A stretch of DNA of 64,000 nucleotides. Origin: Rhodococcus tukisamuensis NBRC 100609 (lineage in GTDB: Bacteria > Actinomycetota > Actinomycetes > Mycobacteriales > Mycobacteriaceae). The notes under the pieces were generated by a model that had not been told where the DNA came from, ran no database searches, and saw only the letters and a program-made list of their open reading frames with translations. Location: positions 186,001 to 250,000 of the forward strand of contig NZ_BCXG01000007.1 in NCBI RefSeq assembly GCF_001894985.1, in the 5' to 3' direction. Positions within the stretch are counted from its first letter, which is position 1. Every line of letters starts with the position of its first letter. Below, one piece after another: positions 8,125-17,500 of the stretch. A program made the translations under genes and the position numbers.

Positions 8125-9159
8125 ATGAGGAGTTCGAAGGTCGGGCGCGGCAGGGTTCTCGCGGCTGCGGTGGTCGTGGCAGCCGCCTCGCTGCTGGCGA
8201 TCCCTGTGACAGCTTCGGCTGCCGGTGACACCGCCGCCACATCGAACGCCAGTGGCTCTTATCTGGTGAGCACCACCAAGAACTCCGACCGCAAGGTCAC
8301 CATCTCGGTGTACTCGCCGTCGATGGATCGGAAGATCCCCCTCGAAGTCATCCTTCCCTCGGACACCAGCGTGCCGCGACCGACGCTGTATCTCCTCAAC
8401 GGCGCAGGCGGCGGCGAGGACTCGGCCACCTGGCAGCGCAAAACCGACGTCATGAACTTCTTCAAGGACAAGAACGTCAACGTCGTCACCCCACTCGAGG
8501 GTGCCTTCAGCTACTACACCGACTGGGTCAAGGACGATCCGAAACTCGGCCGCCAGAAGTGGCAGACGTTCCTGAACGAGGAGCTTCCGCCCGTCATCGA
8601 CGCCACGTTCAACACCGACAAAGTGCAGTCCATTGCCGCGATCTCCATGACCGCAACCTCGGCGCTCAATCTCGCGATCGCGAAGCCCGGCTTCTACAAG
8701 AGTGTCGGCGCGTACAGCGGCTGCGCAGAGACCAGCACCTTCGCCGGTCAAGAGGCGATCCGTGTGGTCACCGGAACACGCGGCGGCGGCGACATCACCA
8801 ACATGTGGGGTCCCCTCGACGGGCCGGGCTGGGTGGAGAACGATCCCGTCGTCAACGCCGAGAAGCTCCGCGGGACCGACCTCTACATCGCCGCCGGCTC
8901 CGGACTCCCCGGCCCGCACGAGACGCTGGACGCGCCCGGCATCAACGGCCAGGTAGGGGCGCTCGCCAACCAGGTCATCGTCGGCGGCGTCATCGAGGCC
9001 GCCGCGAACTACTGCACCCACAACCTCGCCAACCGTCTTGCACAGTTGAACATTCCGGCGACGTTCGATTTCAAGCCCGCCGGCACCCACTCGTGGGGCT
9101 ACTGGCAGGACGACCTGCACAACTCCTGGCCGATGATTGCCCGGTCGTTGGGAATCTAG
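8125..9159 (+). CDS. Mycolyltransferase / antigen-85-type esterase, secreted
   Basis: Cell-envelope acyltransferase that moves mycolic acids onto trehalose or arabinogalactan, or a related esterase. Residues 1 to 37 (RGRVLAAAVVVAAASLLAIPVTASAAG) form a signal peptide. The mature protein has the Ag85 layout: an early YSPSMDRKIPLEVILPSD strand, LYLLNGAGGGEDSATW, the nucleophile serine in AISMTATSALNLA (GLSMxGxSAL in Ag85), and a late histidine in GTHSWGYWQDDLHNSWP. 344 residues fits the family. GGAGG sits 9 bases upstream of the ATG. A strong hairpin follows the stop. The gene indicates a mycolic-acid-containing host. Confidence 0.9.
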   Translation: MRSSKVGRGRVLAAAVVVAAASLLAIPVTASAAGDTAATSNASGSYLVSTTKNSDRKVTISVYSPSMDRKIPLEVILPSDTSVPRPTLYLLNGAGGGEDSATWQRKTDVMNFFKDKNVNVVTPLEGAFSYYTDWVKDDPKLGRQKWQTFLNEELPPVIDATFNTDKVQSIAAISMTATSALNLAIAKPGFYKSVGAYSGCAETSTFAGQEAIRVVTGTRGGGDITNMWGPLDGPGWVENDPVVNAEKLRGTDLYIAAGSGLPGPHETLDAPGINGQVGALANQVIVGGVIEAAANYCTHNLANRLAQLNIPATFDFKPAGTHSWGYWQDDLHNSWPMIARSLGI

Positions 9160-9187
9160 GCGGCCGTCAGGAGCGACATTGTCTGTG

Positions 9188-9221
9188 GACGGAGCTGGCG
9201 ATTGTGCGCCAGCTCCGTCCG
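9188..9221 (+). terminator. Hairpin terminator after the mycolyltransferase
   Basis: Perfect 14-bp stem (GGACGGAGCTGGCG with its complement) around a 6-base loop, starting 28 bases after the stop at 9159. There is no U-tract, as is common in high-GC actinobacteria. Confidence 0.7.
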
Positions 9222-9277
9222 CTGCTTCCAGCGAGAGGCGGCCACCATGGCGGGCGAACGTTCGAACAGCCTCAGAA

Positions 9278-9475
9278 TCAGTCCTGTTCGAGCTCGGGGT
9301 GGCGCTGGAGCAGTTCGCACTCAATTCGGCGAAGTGAGGCAATCTCCGCGTTCACGTCATCGAGCCGTCGCCTCAATCGGTCCAGGCGAGCCTCGAGTTC
9401 GCGGCCATCGAGCAGGAGATCCTCCCGCTCGATCAGCAGGCGAGCGATCTGATCTGCAGCGGGGTTCGTGCCCAT
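9278..9475 (-). CDS. Small coiled-coil protein, function unknown
   Basis: 65 residues with heptad-like leucine and charged spacing (ARLLIEREDLLLDGRELEARLDRLRRRLDDVNAEIASLRRIE), predicted as one long coiled coil. No signal peptide or membrane segment. The ribosome-binding site is weak. It lies 136 bases downstream of the CPBP gene on the same strand. I do not recognise a family; the coding call rests on the regular amphipathic pattern. Confidence 0.45.
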   Translation of the reverse strand: MGTNPAADQIARLLIEREDLLLDGRELEARLDRLRRRLDDVNAEIASLRRIECELLQRHPELEQD

Positions 9476-9611
9476 TCACTCAGGATATGGCGACGAGAGG
9501 GCGCATGCGGCACGATCCACACCGCGAGTACCCACAACACGGCAGAGTCGTTTCGCCACTTACCGTTTGAGGCGGCGCCTGGCGTCCGGTGAGGTTCCCT
9601 CGGCCGGCGAC

Positions 9612-10412
9612 TCAGATCGCGATGAACGCCGCGCCGCCGACCAGAGACTGAGTGAACAGCGTCCAGTCGTTGATGATGTGCGCGCCCGAGGAGACAAACA
9701 GGTTCTTGGTGCGGATGTAGGCCAGGGTGAGCACCAGCCGGGCGCCGCCGATGACGATGAAGGCCTGGGCGAAGTTCCAGTCGTAGGTCGGCAGGTGGGC
9801 GGCGGCAAACCAGGCTGAACTGATCAGCCAGGCGAGCAGGATCGCGGTCTTGCGGGACACCTTCACCTTGGTGAACAGGAAGTACATCACCGCGAGGAAC
9901 GGGATGATCGTGAAGACCTCCTCGCCGACCAACTGGAAACCGGTGCCCACGTAGAAGGCGACGGTGTCGAGCGCGCCGGCTGTGCCGACCTCGTCGATGG
10001 CCTCGTTCTTGGCCACCCCGAACACGGAGCTGACAATCAGCGCGAGGGTGAACGTGACGACCAGGTTGAGTACGGCGAAGCCGACCATGGTGGCGACGTC
10101 ACGGCCACGCACGCGACGGAACAGCGCCCGCCAGTGATCCCGCGTCACCACTGCCAGCACGCCCAGCGGGATGCAGACGAACAGGATCCGCGGAACAAGT
10201 GCCACGAAGCTGTTCGGCTGAGGGATGAGAACCAGCGCCGCGAAGCCCACCACCACCGAAGCCACCAGCAAAAGCCACTGACGTACCGACAGCGCCGCGG
10301 GCCGGTCGTTGTAGAAGGGGAAGTCGGCGTCGTCGCGCCGTTCGATCAGGTGCCCGAACCGCTCGGGTGCCGTTTGTTCCGGCAGCGCGTGTGCGCCGGT
10401 GGTGCCACTCAT
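9612..10412 (-). CDS. CPBP-family (CAAX protease/bacteriocin-processing type) membrane protein
   Basis: 266 residues with about seven hydrophobic segments. The Abi/CPBP motifs are visible as EEVFTI (motif 1), AWFAAAHLPTYDW (motif 2, His in FxxxH spacing) and AHIINDW (motif 3, His/Asn). The family includes intramembrane proteases and bacteriocin-immunity proteins. Motif 1 lacks the arginine of EExxxR, so activity may differ. AAGGGG precedes the ATG at 10412. It lies downstream of the XRE-cupin regulator gene on the same strand with a 98-base gap in which I see no other element. Confidence 0.85.
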   Translation of the reverse strand: MSGTTGAHALPEQTAPERFGHLIERRDDADFPFYNDRPAALSVRQWLLLVASVVVGFAALVLIPQPNSFVALVPRILFVCIPLGVLAVVTRDHWRALFRRVRGRDVATMVGFAVLNLVVTFTLALIVSSVFGVAKNEAIDEVGTAGALDTVAFYVGTGFQLVGEEVFTIIPFLAVMYFLFTKVKVSRKTAILLAWLISSAWFAAAHLPTYDWNFAQAFIVIGGARLVLTLAYIRTKNLFVSSGAHIINDWTLFTQSLVGGAAFIAI

Positions 10413-10510
10413 CCGTATGCCCCTTTTGGGTAGTTCGACGCAGGGCGCAATTCTCGCAGCCGGTTCCGCGACGCGCAGCACGTGGCCACCCGTGTCGTCG
10501 GCGTGTCGCG

Positions 10511-11107
10511 TCAGGAGGACGCACCCGGCCGGGTCCGGACATGCGCACGCTCGCCCTGCGGACCGAACAGGCTGAGCACCTCGACGGGCTCGTCGCCGGT
10601 GTTGCCGAACCAGTGCGGGGTCCGGGTGTCGAACTCCGCCACCTCCCCCGGCGTCATGACGATGTCGTGCTCGCCGAGCAGCAGCCGCAGCCGCCCGGAG
10701 AGCACGTACAGCCACTCGTAGCCCTCGTGCACCTGGAGCTTCGGTTCGCCGGCCGGCGTGTGCGGCGGGATCACGTGCTTGAACGCCCTCACCCCGCCGG
10801 GTCGCCGCGTCAACGGGATGATCGCCATCCCGTTCCGGCTGATCGGCCGGGCGTGGATCCGCGGATCGCCGGTGGCGGGCGCGTCCACCAGCTCGTCCAG
10901 GGGAAGCTGGTGGGCGCGGGCCAACGGCAGCAGCAACTCCAGCGTGGGCCGTCGCTGACCGGACTCGAGCCGGGACAGCGTGCTGACCGAGATCCCGGTC
11001 GACTCCGACAGCTGCGCGAGCGTCGCACCGCGTTGCAGGCGCAGCACCCGCAGCCGCGGACCGACCGCGTCGAGGACGTCCTCGAGGGAGTGCGGGTCTT
11101 CGTTCAT
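10511..11107 (-). CDS. XRE-cupin transcriptional regulator
   Basis: 198-residue two-domain regulator. Residues 12 to 70 form a lambda-repressor-like helix-turn-helix (LRVLRLQRGATLAQLSESTGISVSTLSRLESGQRRPTLELL). Residues 110 to 190 form a cupin barrel (HEGYEWLYVLSGRLRLLLGEHDIVMTPGEVAEFDTRTPHWFGN) that would bind a small effector or metal. Divergent from the thioredoxin-reductase-like gene at 11199, with overlapping inverted repeats at 11116-11142 between them. This layout suggests the regulator controls that gene and itself. Confidence 0.93.
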   Translation of the reverse strand: MNEDPHSLEDVLDAVGPRLRVLRLQRGATLAQLSESTGISVSTLSRLESGQRRPTLELLLPLARAHQLPLDELVDAPATGDPRIHARPISRNGMAIIPLTRRPGGVRAFKHVIPPHTPAGEPKLQVHEGYEWLYVLSGRLRLLLGEHDIVMTPGEVAEFDTRTPHWFGNTGDEPVEVLSLFGPQGERAHVRTRPGASS

Positions 11108-11115
11108 CCCCCCAG

Positions 11116-11142
11116 TTTGCCGCCTCGGCAAAAGAACTTGCC
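11116..11142. promoter_or_regulatory. Overlapping palindromes, candidate XRE operator
   Basis: TTTGCCG-CCT-CGGCAAA (11116-11132) is a perfect inverted repeat. Its right half also pairs with a third half-site (GGCAA-N6-TTGCC, 11127-11142). Three alternating half-sites in the 91-base divergent gap, starting 9 bases before the regulator's start codon, fit autoregulation. Confidence 0.6.
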
Positions 11143-11198
11143 AGCCCGGCGGCGGCGGGCGCAGAGTCGGAGCCCACCGACGAGCACGAGGAGCACAC

Positions 11199-12191
11199 AT
11201 GAACGAGAAGTACGACGTCGTTGTCGTAGGCGGCGGCGCGGCCGGTCTCAGCGGGGCACTGACGCTGGCACGGGCGAGGCGTTCCGTCCTGGTCGTCGAC
11301 GCCGGCGCCCCGCGCAACGCCCCGGCCGCGCACATGCACAACTACCTGGGCCGCGAGGGCGACAACCCCGCCGCGCTGCTGGCCGACGGTCGCGACGAGG
11401 CCGCCGGCTACGGCGCCGAGCTGGTCACCGGCGCCGTCACCACCGCCGACGCGACGGACGACGGATTCCGCGTCGAGCTGGCGGACGGCCGCCGGGTGAC
11501 CGCGCGGCGGCTGCTGGTCACCACCGGCCTGGTCGACGAGCTGCCCGACGTGCCGGGCCTGGAGCAGCGGTGGGGTCGTGAGGTGCTGCACTGCCCGTAC
11601 TGCCACGGCTGGGAGGTGCGCGACGAGAAGATCGGCGTGCTGTCCACCGGGCCGCTCGCCGTGCACCAGGCCCTGATGTGGCGGCAGTGGAGTGCGGAGG
11701 TGACCCTGTTCCTGCACGACGGCCCCGAGCCGACCGCGGACGAGGCCGAGCAGCTCGCCGCCCGCGGCATCGCCGTCGTGGCCGAGAAGGTGACCGGCCT
11801 GGAGGTGTCCGAGGACCGGCTCACCGGCGTGCAGCTGGCCACCGGCGAGCGCGTCGACTGCCGGGCCCTGGTGGTCTCGCCGCCCTTCACCGCCCGCGCC
11901 GACTTCCTCGCGGGCCTGGGCCTCGAGCCGGCCGCGATGGAGATGGGCGGCCACGTGATCGGCACCCACCTCCCCGTTGACGCTATGGGCGCCACCACGG
12001 TGCCAGGGGTGTGGGCTGCGGGCAACGTCACCGACCCGCGCGCCCAGGTGATCGGTGCCGCCGCGGCCGGGGTGATGGCCGGCGCCGCGCTGAACGCGGA
12101 CCTGATCGCCGAGGACACCCGGCTGGCCGTTGCCGCCCGGCGCCACGCCGGTTCGCCTCGGGGACAGCAGGACTCGGCTGTCAGGGCCTAG
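11199..12191 (+). CDS. FAD-dependent thioredoxin-reductase-like oxidoreductase
   Basis: 330-residue pyridine-nucleotide disulfide oxidoreductase. FAD motif VVVGGGAAGLSGALTLARA is at residues 7 to 25. The redox-active CPYC is in EVLHCPYCHGWEV (about residue 133), the position of CxxC in thioredoxin reductases. The C-terminal FAD motif is VPGVWAAGNVTDP. The NADPH-binding loop (STGPLAVHQAL) lacks the full GGGxSA pattern, so electron donor and partner are uncertain. GAGGAG precedes the ATG. Divergent from the XRE-cupin regulator. No thioredoxin gene is adjacent. Confidence 0.9.
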   Translation: MNEKYDVVVVGGGAAGLSGALTLARARRSVLVVDAGAPRNAPAAHMHNYLGREGDNPAALLADGRDEAAGYGAELVTGAVTTADATDDGFRVELADGRRVTARRLLVTTGLVDELPDVPGLEQRWGREVLHCPYCHGWEVRDEKIGVLSTGPLAVHQALMWRQWSAEVTLFLHDGPEPTADEAEQLAARGIAVVAEKVTGLEVSEDRLTGVQLATGERVDCRALVVSPPFTARADFLAGLGLEPAAMEMGGHVIGTHLPVDAMGATTVPGVWAAGNVTDPRAQVIGAAAAGVMAGAALNADLIAEDTRLAVAARRHAGSPRGQQDSAVRA

Positions 12192-12200
12192 CGAGGCGAT

Positions 12201-12227
12201 CGCGGCCGGTGGTTCACGCCGGCCGCG
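12201..12227. terminator. Bidirectional hairpin terminator
   Basis: CGCGGCCGG and CCGGCCGCG form a 9-bp stem with a 9-base loop, filling the 36-base gap between two convergent genes. Confidence 0.55.
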
Positions 12228-12629
12228 TCACCGCGCCTCGTCGCCGGCCTGACGTGCTGCCCGGGCCAGCACCTGCGGGCCCGTGGTCAGCGCCCGCTTC
12301 CACGGCGGCACCCCCTCGATCTCCACCTCGATGGACAGGCTCAGCACGGTCCGGATCAGCACGATCAGTCCCAGGATTGCCGCGTCGGTCAGCGACGGTG
12401 TGGACGTGACGGTCTTGACGATGTCCGCCGCGACCAGCAGCTCCAGGCCGAGCAGGATTGCCCCGCCGAGGGATTCGCGCAGGGTCTTGAACGCCCGCGC
12501 GCCGTCGCCGGTCCGCTTCCAGGTGAGCGCGGCGAGGAGGAACGCGAAAACGAACCCCACCACCATCGACAGGACTCCGAGTACCTCGAAGGTCTCGGTC
12601 GCCAGCTCGAAGAACCTGACTGTGTCCAT
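12228..12629 (-). CDS. DUF1622-like small membrane protein
   Basis: 133 residues with three hydrophobic helices (VLGVLSMVVGFVFAFLLAAL, LGGAILLGLELLVAADIVKTV, LTDAAILGLIVLIRTVLSLSIEVEIEGV). The LGLELLVAADIVKT and RTVLSLSIEVEIEG segments are what I recognise from DUF1622 proteins, whose function is unknown. It lies 8 bases downstream of another membrane-protein gene and is very likely in the same transcript. Convergent with the oxidoreductase at 11199. Confidence 0.8.
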   Translation of the reverse strand: MDTVRFFELATETFEVLGVLSMVVGFVFAFLLAALTWKRTGDGARAFKTLRESLGGAILLGLELLVAADIVKTVTSTPSLTDAAILGLIVLIRTVLSLSIEVEIEGVPPWKRALTTGPQVLARAARQAGDEAR

Positions 12630-12637
12630 CTGCCCAT

Positions 12638-13123
12638 CTAATCCGAGGTGACGCTCCCCCGCCCACCGAACCGGCCTGGATCACCGGTTGAACTGCGACG
12701 GTTGTGAACGACGTTGACCCCAATTGCGACGATCACGACAGCCGCCAGGAAGACCAGCACCGGCCAAAATCCGCGACCGACAAGGCCGGCGACAACGACG
12801 ACCCCCACCGTCATCAACGGACTCGCGACACCGGCGAGCAGATCCCACTGCCGCGGCCGCACCGGCGGCGTACCCCACCACGGAATCCGGTGGCCGGCGT
12901 TCTCGCGCAGGGTCCGCCGGGTCACCGCGACGAAGCACCCGAGGCCGACGAGGATCGCGAGACCACCCACCGCCCACGCGACGGGTCCGGACGGATGCGT
13001 CGCGAACGCGTAGATCCACACCGTGGCGACGAGGGCGAGCCCAACCGCACCCGGCCACCACGGCTCGGACGCCGGGACGTCCTCATTCACCACGACCGGT
13101 CGCATCGGTGAAAGGTCATCCAT
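12638..13123 (-). CDS. Hypothetical four-helix membrane protein
   Basis: 161 residues with four predicted membrane helices: GAVGLALVATVWIYAFATH, AWAVGGLAILVGLGCFVAV, ASPLMTVGVVVVAGLVG and WPVLVFLAAVVIVAIGVNVV. No family recognised. First gene of a two-gene unit with the DUF1622-like gene. A 13-bp-arm inverted repeat ends 17 bases upstream of its start and may control it. A second in-frame ATG lies six codons downstream. Confidence 0.7.
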   Translation of the reverse strand: MDDLSPMRPVVVNEDVPASEPWWPGAVGLALVATVWIYAFATHPSGPVAWAVGGLAILVGLGCFVAVTRRTLRENAGHRIPWWGTPPVRPRQWDLLAGVASPLMTVGVVVVAGLVGRGFWPVLVFLAAVVIVAIGVNVVHNRRSSTGDPGRFGGRGSVTSD

Positions 13124-13139
13124 TCGTCCCCCACTCCGT

Positions 13140-13188
13140 CCCCAATGTCACATCGGGGATCCCCAAGGGACCCAGTGTGACATTGGGG
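13140..13188. repeat. Inverted repeat with 13-bp arms downstream of mshC
   Basis: CCCCAATGTCACA (13140-13152) and its exact complement (13176-13188) flank a 23-base spacer that holds a further palindrome, GGGGATCCCC (13155-13164). Read outward-in, each arm continues into a G-rich run, so the two copies look like facing 18-bp sites. It lies between the mshC stop and the start of the membrane protein gene: either a terminator or an operator pair. Confidence 0.55.
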
Positions 13189-13203
13189 AGAAGGCGGCGG
13201 AGG

Positions 13204-14445
13204 TCAGCGCAGGGACACGCCCAGCAGCGAGTCCACCGCGTCGGAGACCAGACCGGGCGCCGCCGCGTCGGCGCCGCCGTGCTCGACGGCGCGGCGCGCC
13301 CAGCCGTCCACCGCGTCGAGTGCCTTGGGGGTGTCGAGGTCGTCGGCCAGGTGCTGACGCAGCCGCGCGACGGTGTCCTCGGCGTTCTGCGCGGTCGGCC
13401 GTGCGGCGGCCCGGCGCCACAGGTCCAGCCGCTGCTCGGCGGCGGTGAGGACCTCGTCCGTCCAGGCCCGGTCGGTCCGGTAGTGACCGGAGAGCAGGCC
13501 CAGCCGGATCGCCATCGGGTCGGTGCCCTCGCCCCGCAGCTTGGAGACGAACACCAGGTTGCCGCGGCTCTTGGACATCTTCTCGCCGTCCAGCCCGATC
13601 ATCCCGGTGTGCACGTAGTGCCGGGCGAAACGCCGCTCCAGTACCAGGGATTCGGCGTGTGCCGCGGAGAACTCGTGGTGCGGGAAGATCAGGTCGGTGC
13701 CGCCGCCCTGCACGTCGAAGCCGGAACCGATGCGGTTGAGCGCGATCGCCGAGCACTCGATGTGCCAGCCGGGCCGGCCCGCGCCGAAGGGCGACGGCCA
13801 GGACGGCTCGCCCGGCCGCTGCGCCCGCCACACCAGGGCGTCGAGCGGGTCACGCTTGCCGGGGCGGTCCGGGTCGCCGCCGCGCTCGGCGAAGAATCGC
13901 TCCATGGTCTCGCGGTCGTAGCCCGACTCGTAGCCGAACTGCTCGGTGGCGTCGGCCCGGAAGTAGACGTCCGGGTACTCGGCGTCCTCCACCACGTACG
14001 CGGCCCCGGCGGCGAGCAACTTCTCCACCATCTCGACGACCTCGTTCACGGACTCGACCGCGCCGATGTAGTCGCGCGGCGGCAGCACCCGCAGCGCCTC
14101 CATGTCCTCGCGGAACAGCGCGGTCTCGCGCATGCCGAGCACCACCCAGTCCTCGCCGTCGCGCTCGGCCCGCTCGAAGAGCGGGTCGTCGACGTCGGTG
14201 ACGTTCTGCACGTAGTGCACCTCGTGCCCGGCGTCGCGCCAGAGCCTGTTCACCAGGTCGAAGGCGAGGTAGGTCGCCGCGTGACCGAGGTGGGTCGCGT
14301 CGTACGGGGTGATCCCGCAGACGTACATCGTGGCGACGGCGCCCGGCGTGACGGGCCGGACCCGGCGGTCCGCGGTGTCGAAAAGGCGCAGGGGCGGACC
14401 CTGACCGGGGACGGAGGGAACGGCAATGTCGGACCAGGACTGCAT
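13204..14445 (-). CDS. mshC: L-cysteine:1D-myo-inositol 2-amino-2-deoxy-alpha-D-glucopyranoside ligase (mycothiol)
   Basis: ATP-dependent ligation of cysteine to GlcN-Ins, the third step of mycothiol synthesis, in the cytoplasm. It is a class I aminoacyl-tRNA-synthetase fold related to CysS. The HIGH-type signature is in [16 protein letters not shown], the zinc ligands include the Cys of [10 protein letters not shown], and the KMSKS motif is in [12 protein letters not shown]. The start [17 protein letters not shown] matches MshC proteins, giving 413 residues. A TAGGCT box 7 bases upstream of the ATG suggests a leaderless promoter of its own. In M. tuberculosis the neighbour is cysQ; here it is the NRPS. 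Confidence 0.95.
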   Translation of the reverse strand: MQSWSDIAVPSVPGQGPPLRLFDTADRRVRPVTPGAVATMYVCGITPYDATHLGHAATYLAFDLVNRLWRDAGHEVHYVQNVTDVDDPLFERAERDGEDWVVLGMRETALFREDMEALRVLPPRDYIGAVESVNEVVEMVEKLLAAGAAYVVEDAEYPDVYFRADATEQFGYESGYDRETMERFFAERGGDPDRPGKRDPLDALVWRAQRPGEPSWPSPFGAGRPGWHIECSAIALNRIGSGFDVQGGGTDLIFPHHEFSAAHAESLVLERRFARHYVHTGMIGLDGEKMSKSRGNLVFVSKLRGEGTDPMAIRLGLLSGHYRTDRAWTDEVLTAAEQRLDLWRRAAARPTAQNAEDTVARLRQHLADDLDTPKALDAVDGWARRAVEHGGADAAAPGLVSDAVDSLLGVSLR

Positions 14446-14452
14446 GGCCCCG

Positions 14453-14458
14453 AGCCTA
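14453..14458 (-). promoter_or_regulatory. Leaderless -10 box of mshC
   Basis: TAGGCT (TANNNT type) ends 7 bases before the mshC ATG, with no Shine-Dalgarno between. The same hexamer stands 6 or 7 bases before two other starts in this window (43671 and 57959). It would let mshC be expressed without read-through from the NRPS. Confidence 0.5.
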
Positions 14459-14501
14459 TCCGAGGCCCGGACACGCGATCCGCACGAGTCGTTCCAAGAA
14501 G

Positions 14502-14521
14502 GTGGTCCCGACTCCGACCAC
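14502..14521 (-). terminator. Possible short hairpin after the NRPS stop
   Basis: GTGGTC and GACCAC pair around an 8-base loop immediately after the NRPS stop codon. The stem is only 6 bp with no U-tract, so termination here may be weak. Confidence 0.3.
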
Positions 14522-17500
14522 TCAGGTCCGCCGCCCGAGTCGCGCGGCAAGCGTGGGACCGATCACAGCCAGCGACGACGGCTCGATCATGTCGTTGTGC
14601 CCGCAGTCGACCGGGCACTCGTCGATGGCGCCGGTGACGAGCGGCCGCCACTCCTGCGCCGTACGGTCGGTGCCTCCCTCCTGCCCGCGCTGCGCCGGGA
14701 ACACCAGCAGGTCGCCGTCGAAGACACCCGGCACGAAGCGGTGCACCAGCAGTCGTGAGTGCGCGTAACCGTCATTGATCCGCTCGAGGTGTGCCGCGGT
14801 GATCCCCTCGCTCCCGAGTAACTCGCCCAGCATGCGCGCCGCGGAGTCGTAGGTCAGGTCCCGATGTTCGTCGGGCGCTCCCACGTCCAGCCCGAGACCG
14901 CGCAGCAGTTCCGCGAGCTCGAGCCGTCCGAGCATCGGGTCCGCGCCGTCGCCCGGGTAACTGTCCATGACCGCCAGGGTCGAGACGGACTCGCCCTGGC
15001 GCTGTAGCTCGACAGCCATCGCGTGCGCGAGGACGCCGCCGAGGGACCAGCCGAGCAGGTCGTACGGTCCCTCGGGAGCGATCGTGCGAATCTCGTCGAC
15101 GTACCGACGCGCGAGCTCCCCGATCGATCCGTAAGCCGGCCCGCCGGTGATCGCGGGCAACTGCAGGCCGTACACGGGGCGTTCGGCGGGTATGTACCGG
15201 ACCAGTCCGGCGTACCCCCAGGACAACCCGATTCCGGGATGAACGCAGAACAGCGGGCGGCCGGTTCCGGTGCCGCGCAGCGGAATCACGACCCGGAGGG
15301 CGTCCTCGACCCCGGCGGCGGCCGTCGCGCCGATCCGGCCTGCCATTCCGGCCGGGGTCGGATCCAGGAAGAGCATCTGGAGCGAGACGTCCCGTCCGAG
15401 GCGTTCGCGGAGGTCGGTCACCGCGCGGGTCGCCAGCAGCGAGTTGCCGCCGCGGTCGAAGAAGCTGTCGTCGGCACCGATCCGCTCCACCCCCAGGACC
15501 GCGGCGAATGCCGATGCGACCGCAGATTCCACCGGACCCGCGGGTTCCCGGAACGTGGTCGCGGCGGACGCGAACTCCGGAGTCGGCAGCGCGTCGCGGT
15601 CGAGCTTGCCCGTCGGGGTGAACGGGACCCGGTCGAGCACCGTCACCGACGCCGGGACCATGTAGCTCGGAAGTCGCTGCGCCACCCCGCGTCGGAGCTC
15701 GTCGGGCTCGAGGTGCGCGTCCCCGGCCGCGCGCACGTACGAGCACAGCAGCGTCTCGCCCGCCGGCCCGGTACGTGCGATCGTCACCGCGAACCCGACG
15801 CCCGCCTGCGCGATCAGCGCGGCATCCGTCTCGGCGGGTTCGATGCGGAAGCCGCGAACCTTCACCTGGAGGTCGCTGCGGCCGACGTACTCGAGCGCGC
15901 CGTCGGTCCGTCGACGGACCAGGTCACCGGTGCGGTAGATCCTGTCACCGGGCGAGCCGAACGGATCGGCGACGAAGTGGCCGGCCGTCAACGTCGGCCG
16001 ACGGTGGTAGCCGCGGGCGAGGGCCGGCCCCGCGACGTACAGCTCCCCCACCACGCCACGCGGCACCGGGTGCAGGCGCGCGTCGAGCACCCGCTCGGAC
16101 ACGCCGCGGATCGGCCCGCCGAGCGTGATCGGCGCGCCCGGGGTCATCGGATCGCTGATGTTCGCCATGATCGTGGTCTCGGTGGGGCCGTACGCGTTGA
16201 GCATCGTGCGGTCCGGCGCCCATCGCGCGACCAGTTCCGGGGGGCACGGTTCACCGGCGACGACGAGCGTGCGGAGCGAGTCGAGCCCGTCGGGATCCAC
16301 CGACGCCAGCGCGGTCGGGGTCAGGAATCCGTGGGTGATGCGGCCGGCCTCCAGGGCTGCGGCCAGCTCGGTGCCCCCGTAGACGTCCGGCGGGACGACC
16401 ACCATGGTCGCGCCCGCACACAGCGCCATCACGATCTCGAACACCGACGCGTCGAAGCTCGGGGACGCGAAGTGCAGGGTGCGGGCGCCGGGAGTGACGT
16501 CCAGGCGGGTGCGCTCCTCGGCGGCGAGGTTCGCCAGGCCCCGGTGGGTGAGCACGACGCCCTTCGGGATGCCGGTCGACCCGGACGTGTAGATCAGGTA
16601 CGCGGGGTTCTCTGCCCTCAGGGGGCGGATCCGCTCGGCGTCGACGACCTCCGTGTCCGACATGTCCGCGACCACCGCGGTGGTGTCGGCATCGTCGAGC
16701 ACCACCCAGTCGACGTCGTCCGGCAGACGACTGCGCGCCCCGGCGACGGTCACCCCCAGCACCGCGCCGGAGTCGTCCAGCATGTGCTCGATCCGGCCGG
16801 CCGGGTACTCCGGGTCGACCGGCAGGAAGGCCGCCCCGGTCTTCGCGACCGCCCACACCGCGAGCACCGACTCGAACGACCGCGACAACCCGAGCGCGAC
16901 GTAGCGCTCCGGCCCGGCGCCGCGGCCGATCAGCATCCGCGCCAGCCGGTTCGACCGCCGGTCCAGCTCGCCGTACGACACCTCGTCGCCGTCGTAGGCG
17001 ACCGCGACCGCATCGGGATCCTGCCCGGCGTGGGCCAACAGCCCCGGCAGCAGCATCTCCGGGGCGTCGGGGCCGCCGTGCGCCGGCGTGAGGTCGCGCT
17101 GTTCGTCGTCGCGCAGGATCCCCAGGTCACCGACCGCGCAGTGCGGATCGGCGAGCGCGGATTCGAGGACCCGGAGGAACCGTTCGGCGAAACCGCGCAC
17201 GGTGTCGGCGTCGAACAGGTCCGCGGCGTACTCGATGTTTCCGGCGATGCCGGCCGGGGCGCCCGAGCCGTCGAACTGCTCGGCGAGCACGAACTCGAGA
17301 TCCTCCTTCACCACACCGGACGGCGGGGCAAGGCCCTCGACGGTCAGGCCCGGCAGGTCGAGGCGGGCCCGCGTGTCGTTCTGGAACTCCAACGCCACCT
17401 GGAAGATCGGGGAGTACGCGGTCGAGCGCGGCGGATCGAGCGCCTCGACCACCCGCTCGAACGGAATGTCGGCGTGACCGAACGCGCCGAGGTCCACCTC

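Noticed and set aside
7868-8128. Short plus-strand frame in the gap before the mycolyltransferase
   Set aside because: No ribosome-binding site, no recognisable motif, and it overlaps both the AKR remnant and the mycolyltransferase start.
12724-14637. Plus-strand frame of 637 residues opposite mshC
   Set aside because: It lies antisense to the well-conserved mshC and spans the intergenic inverted repeat; no recognisable protein features.
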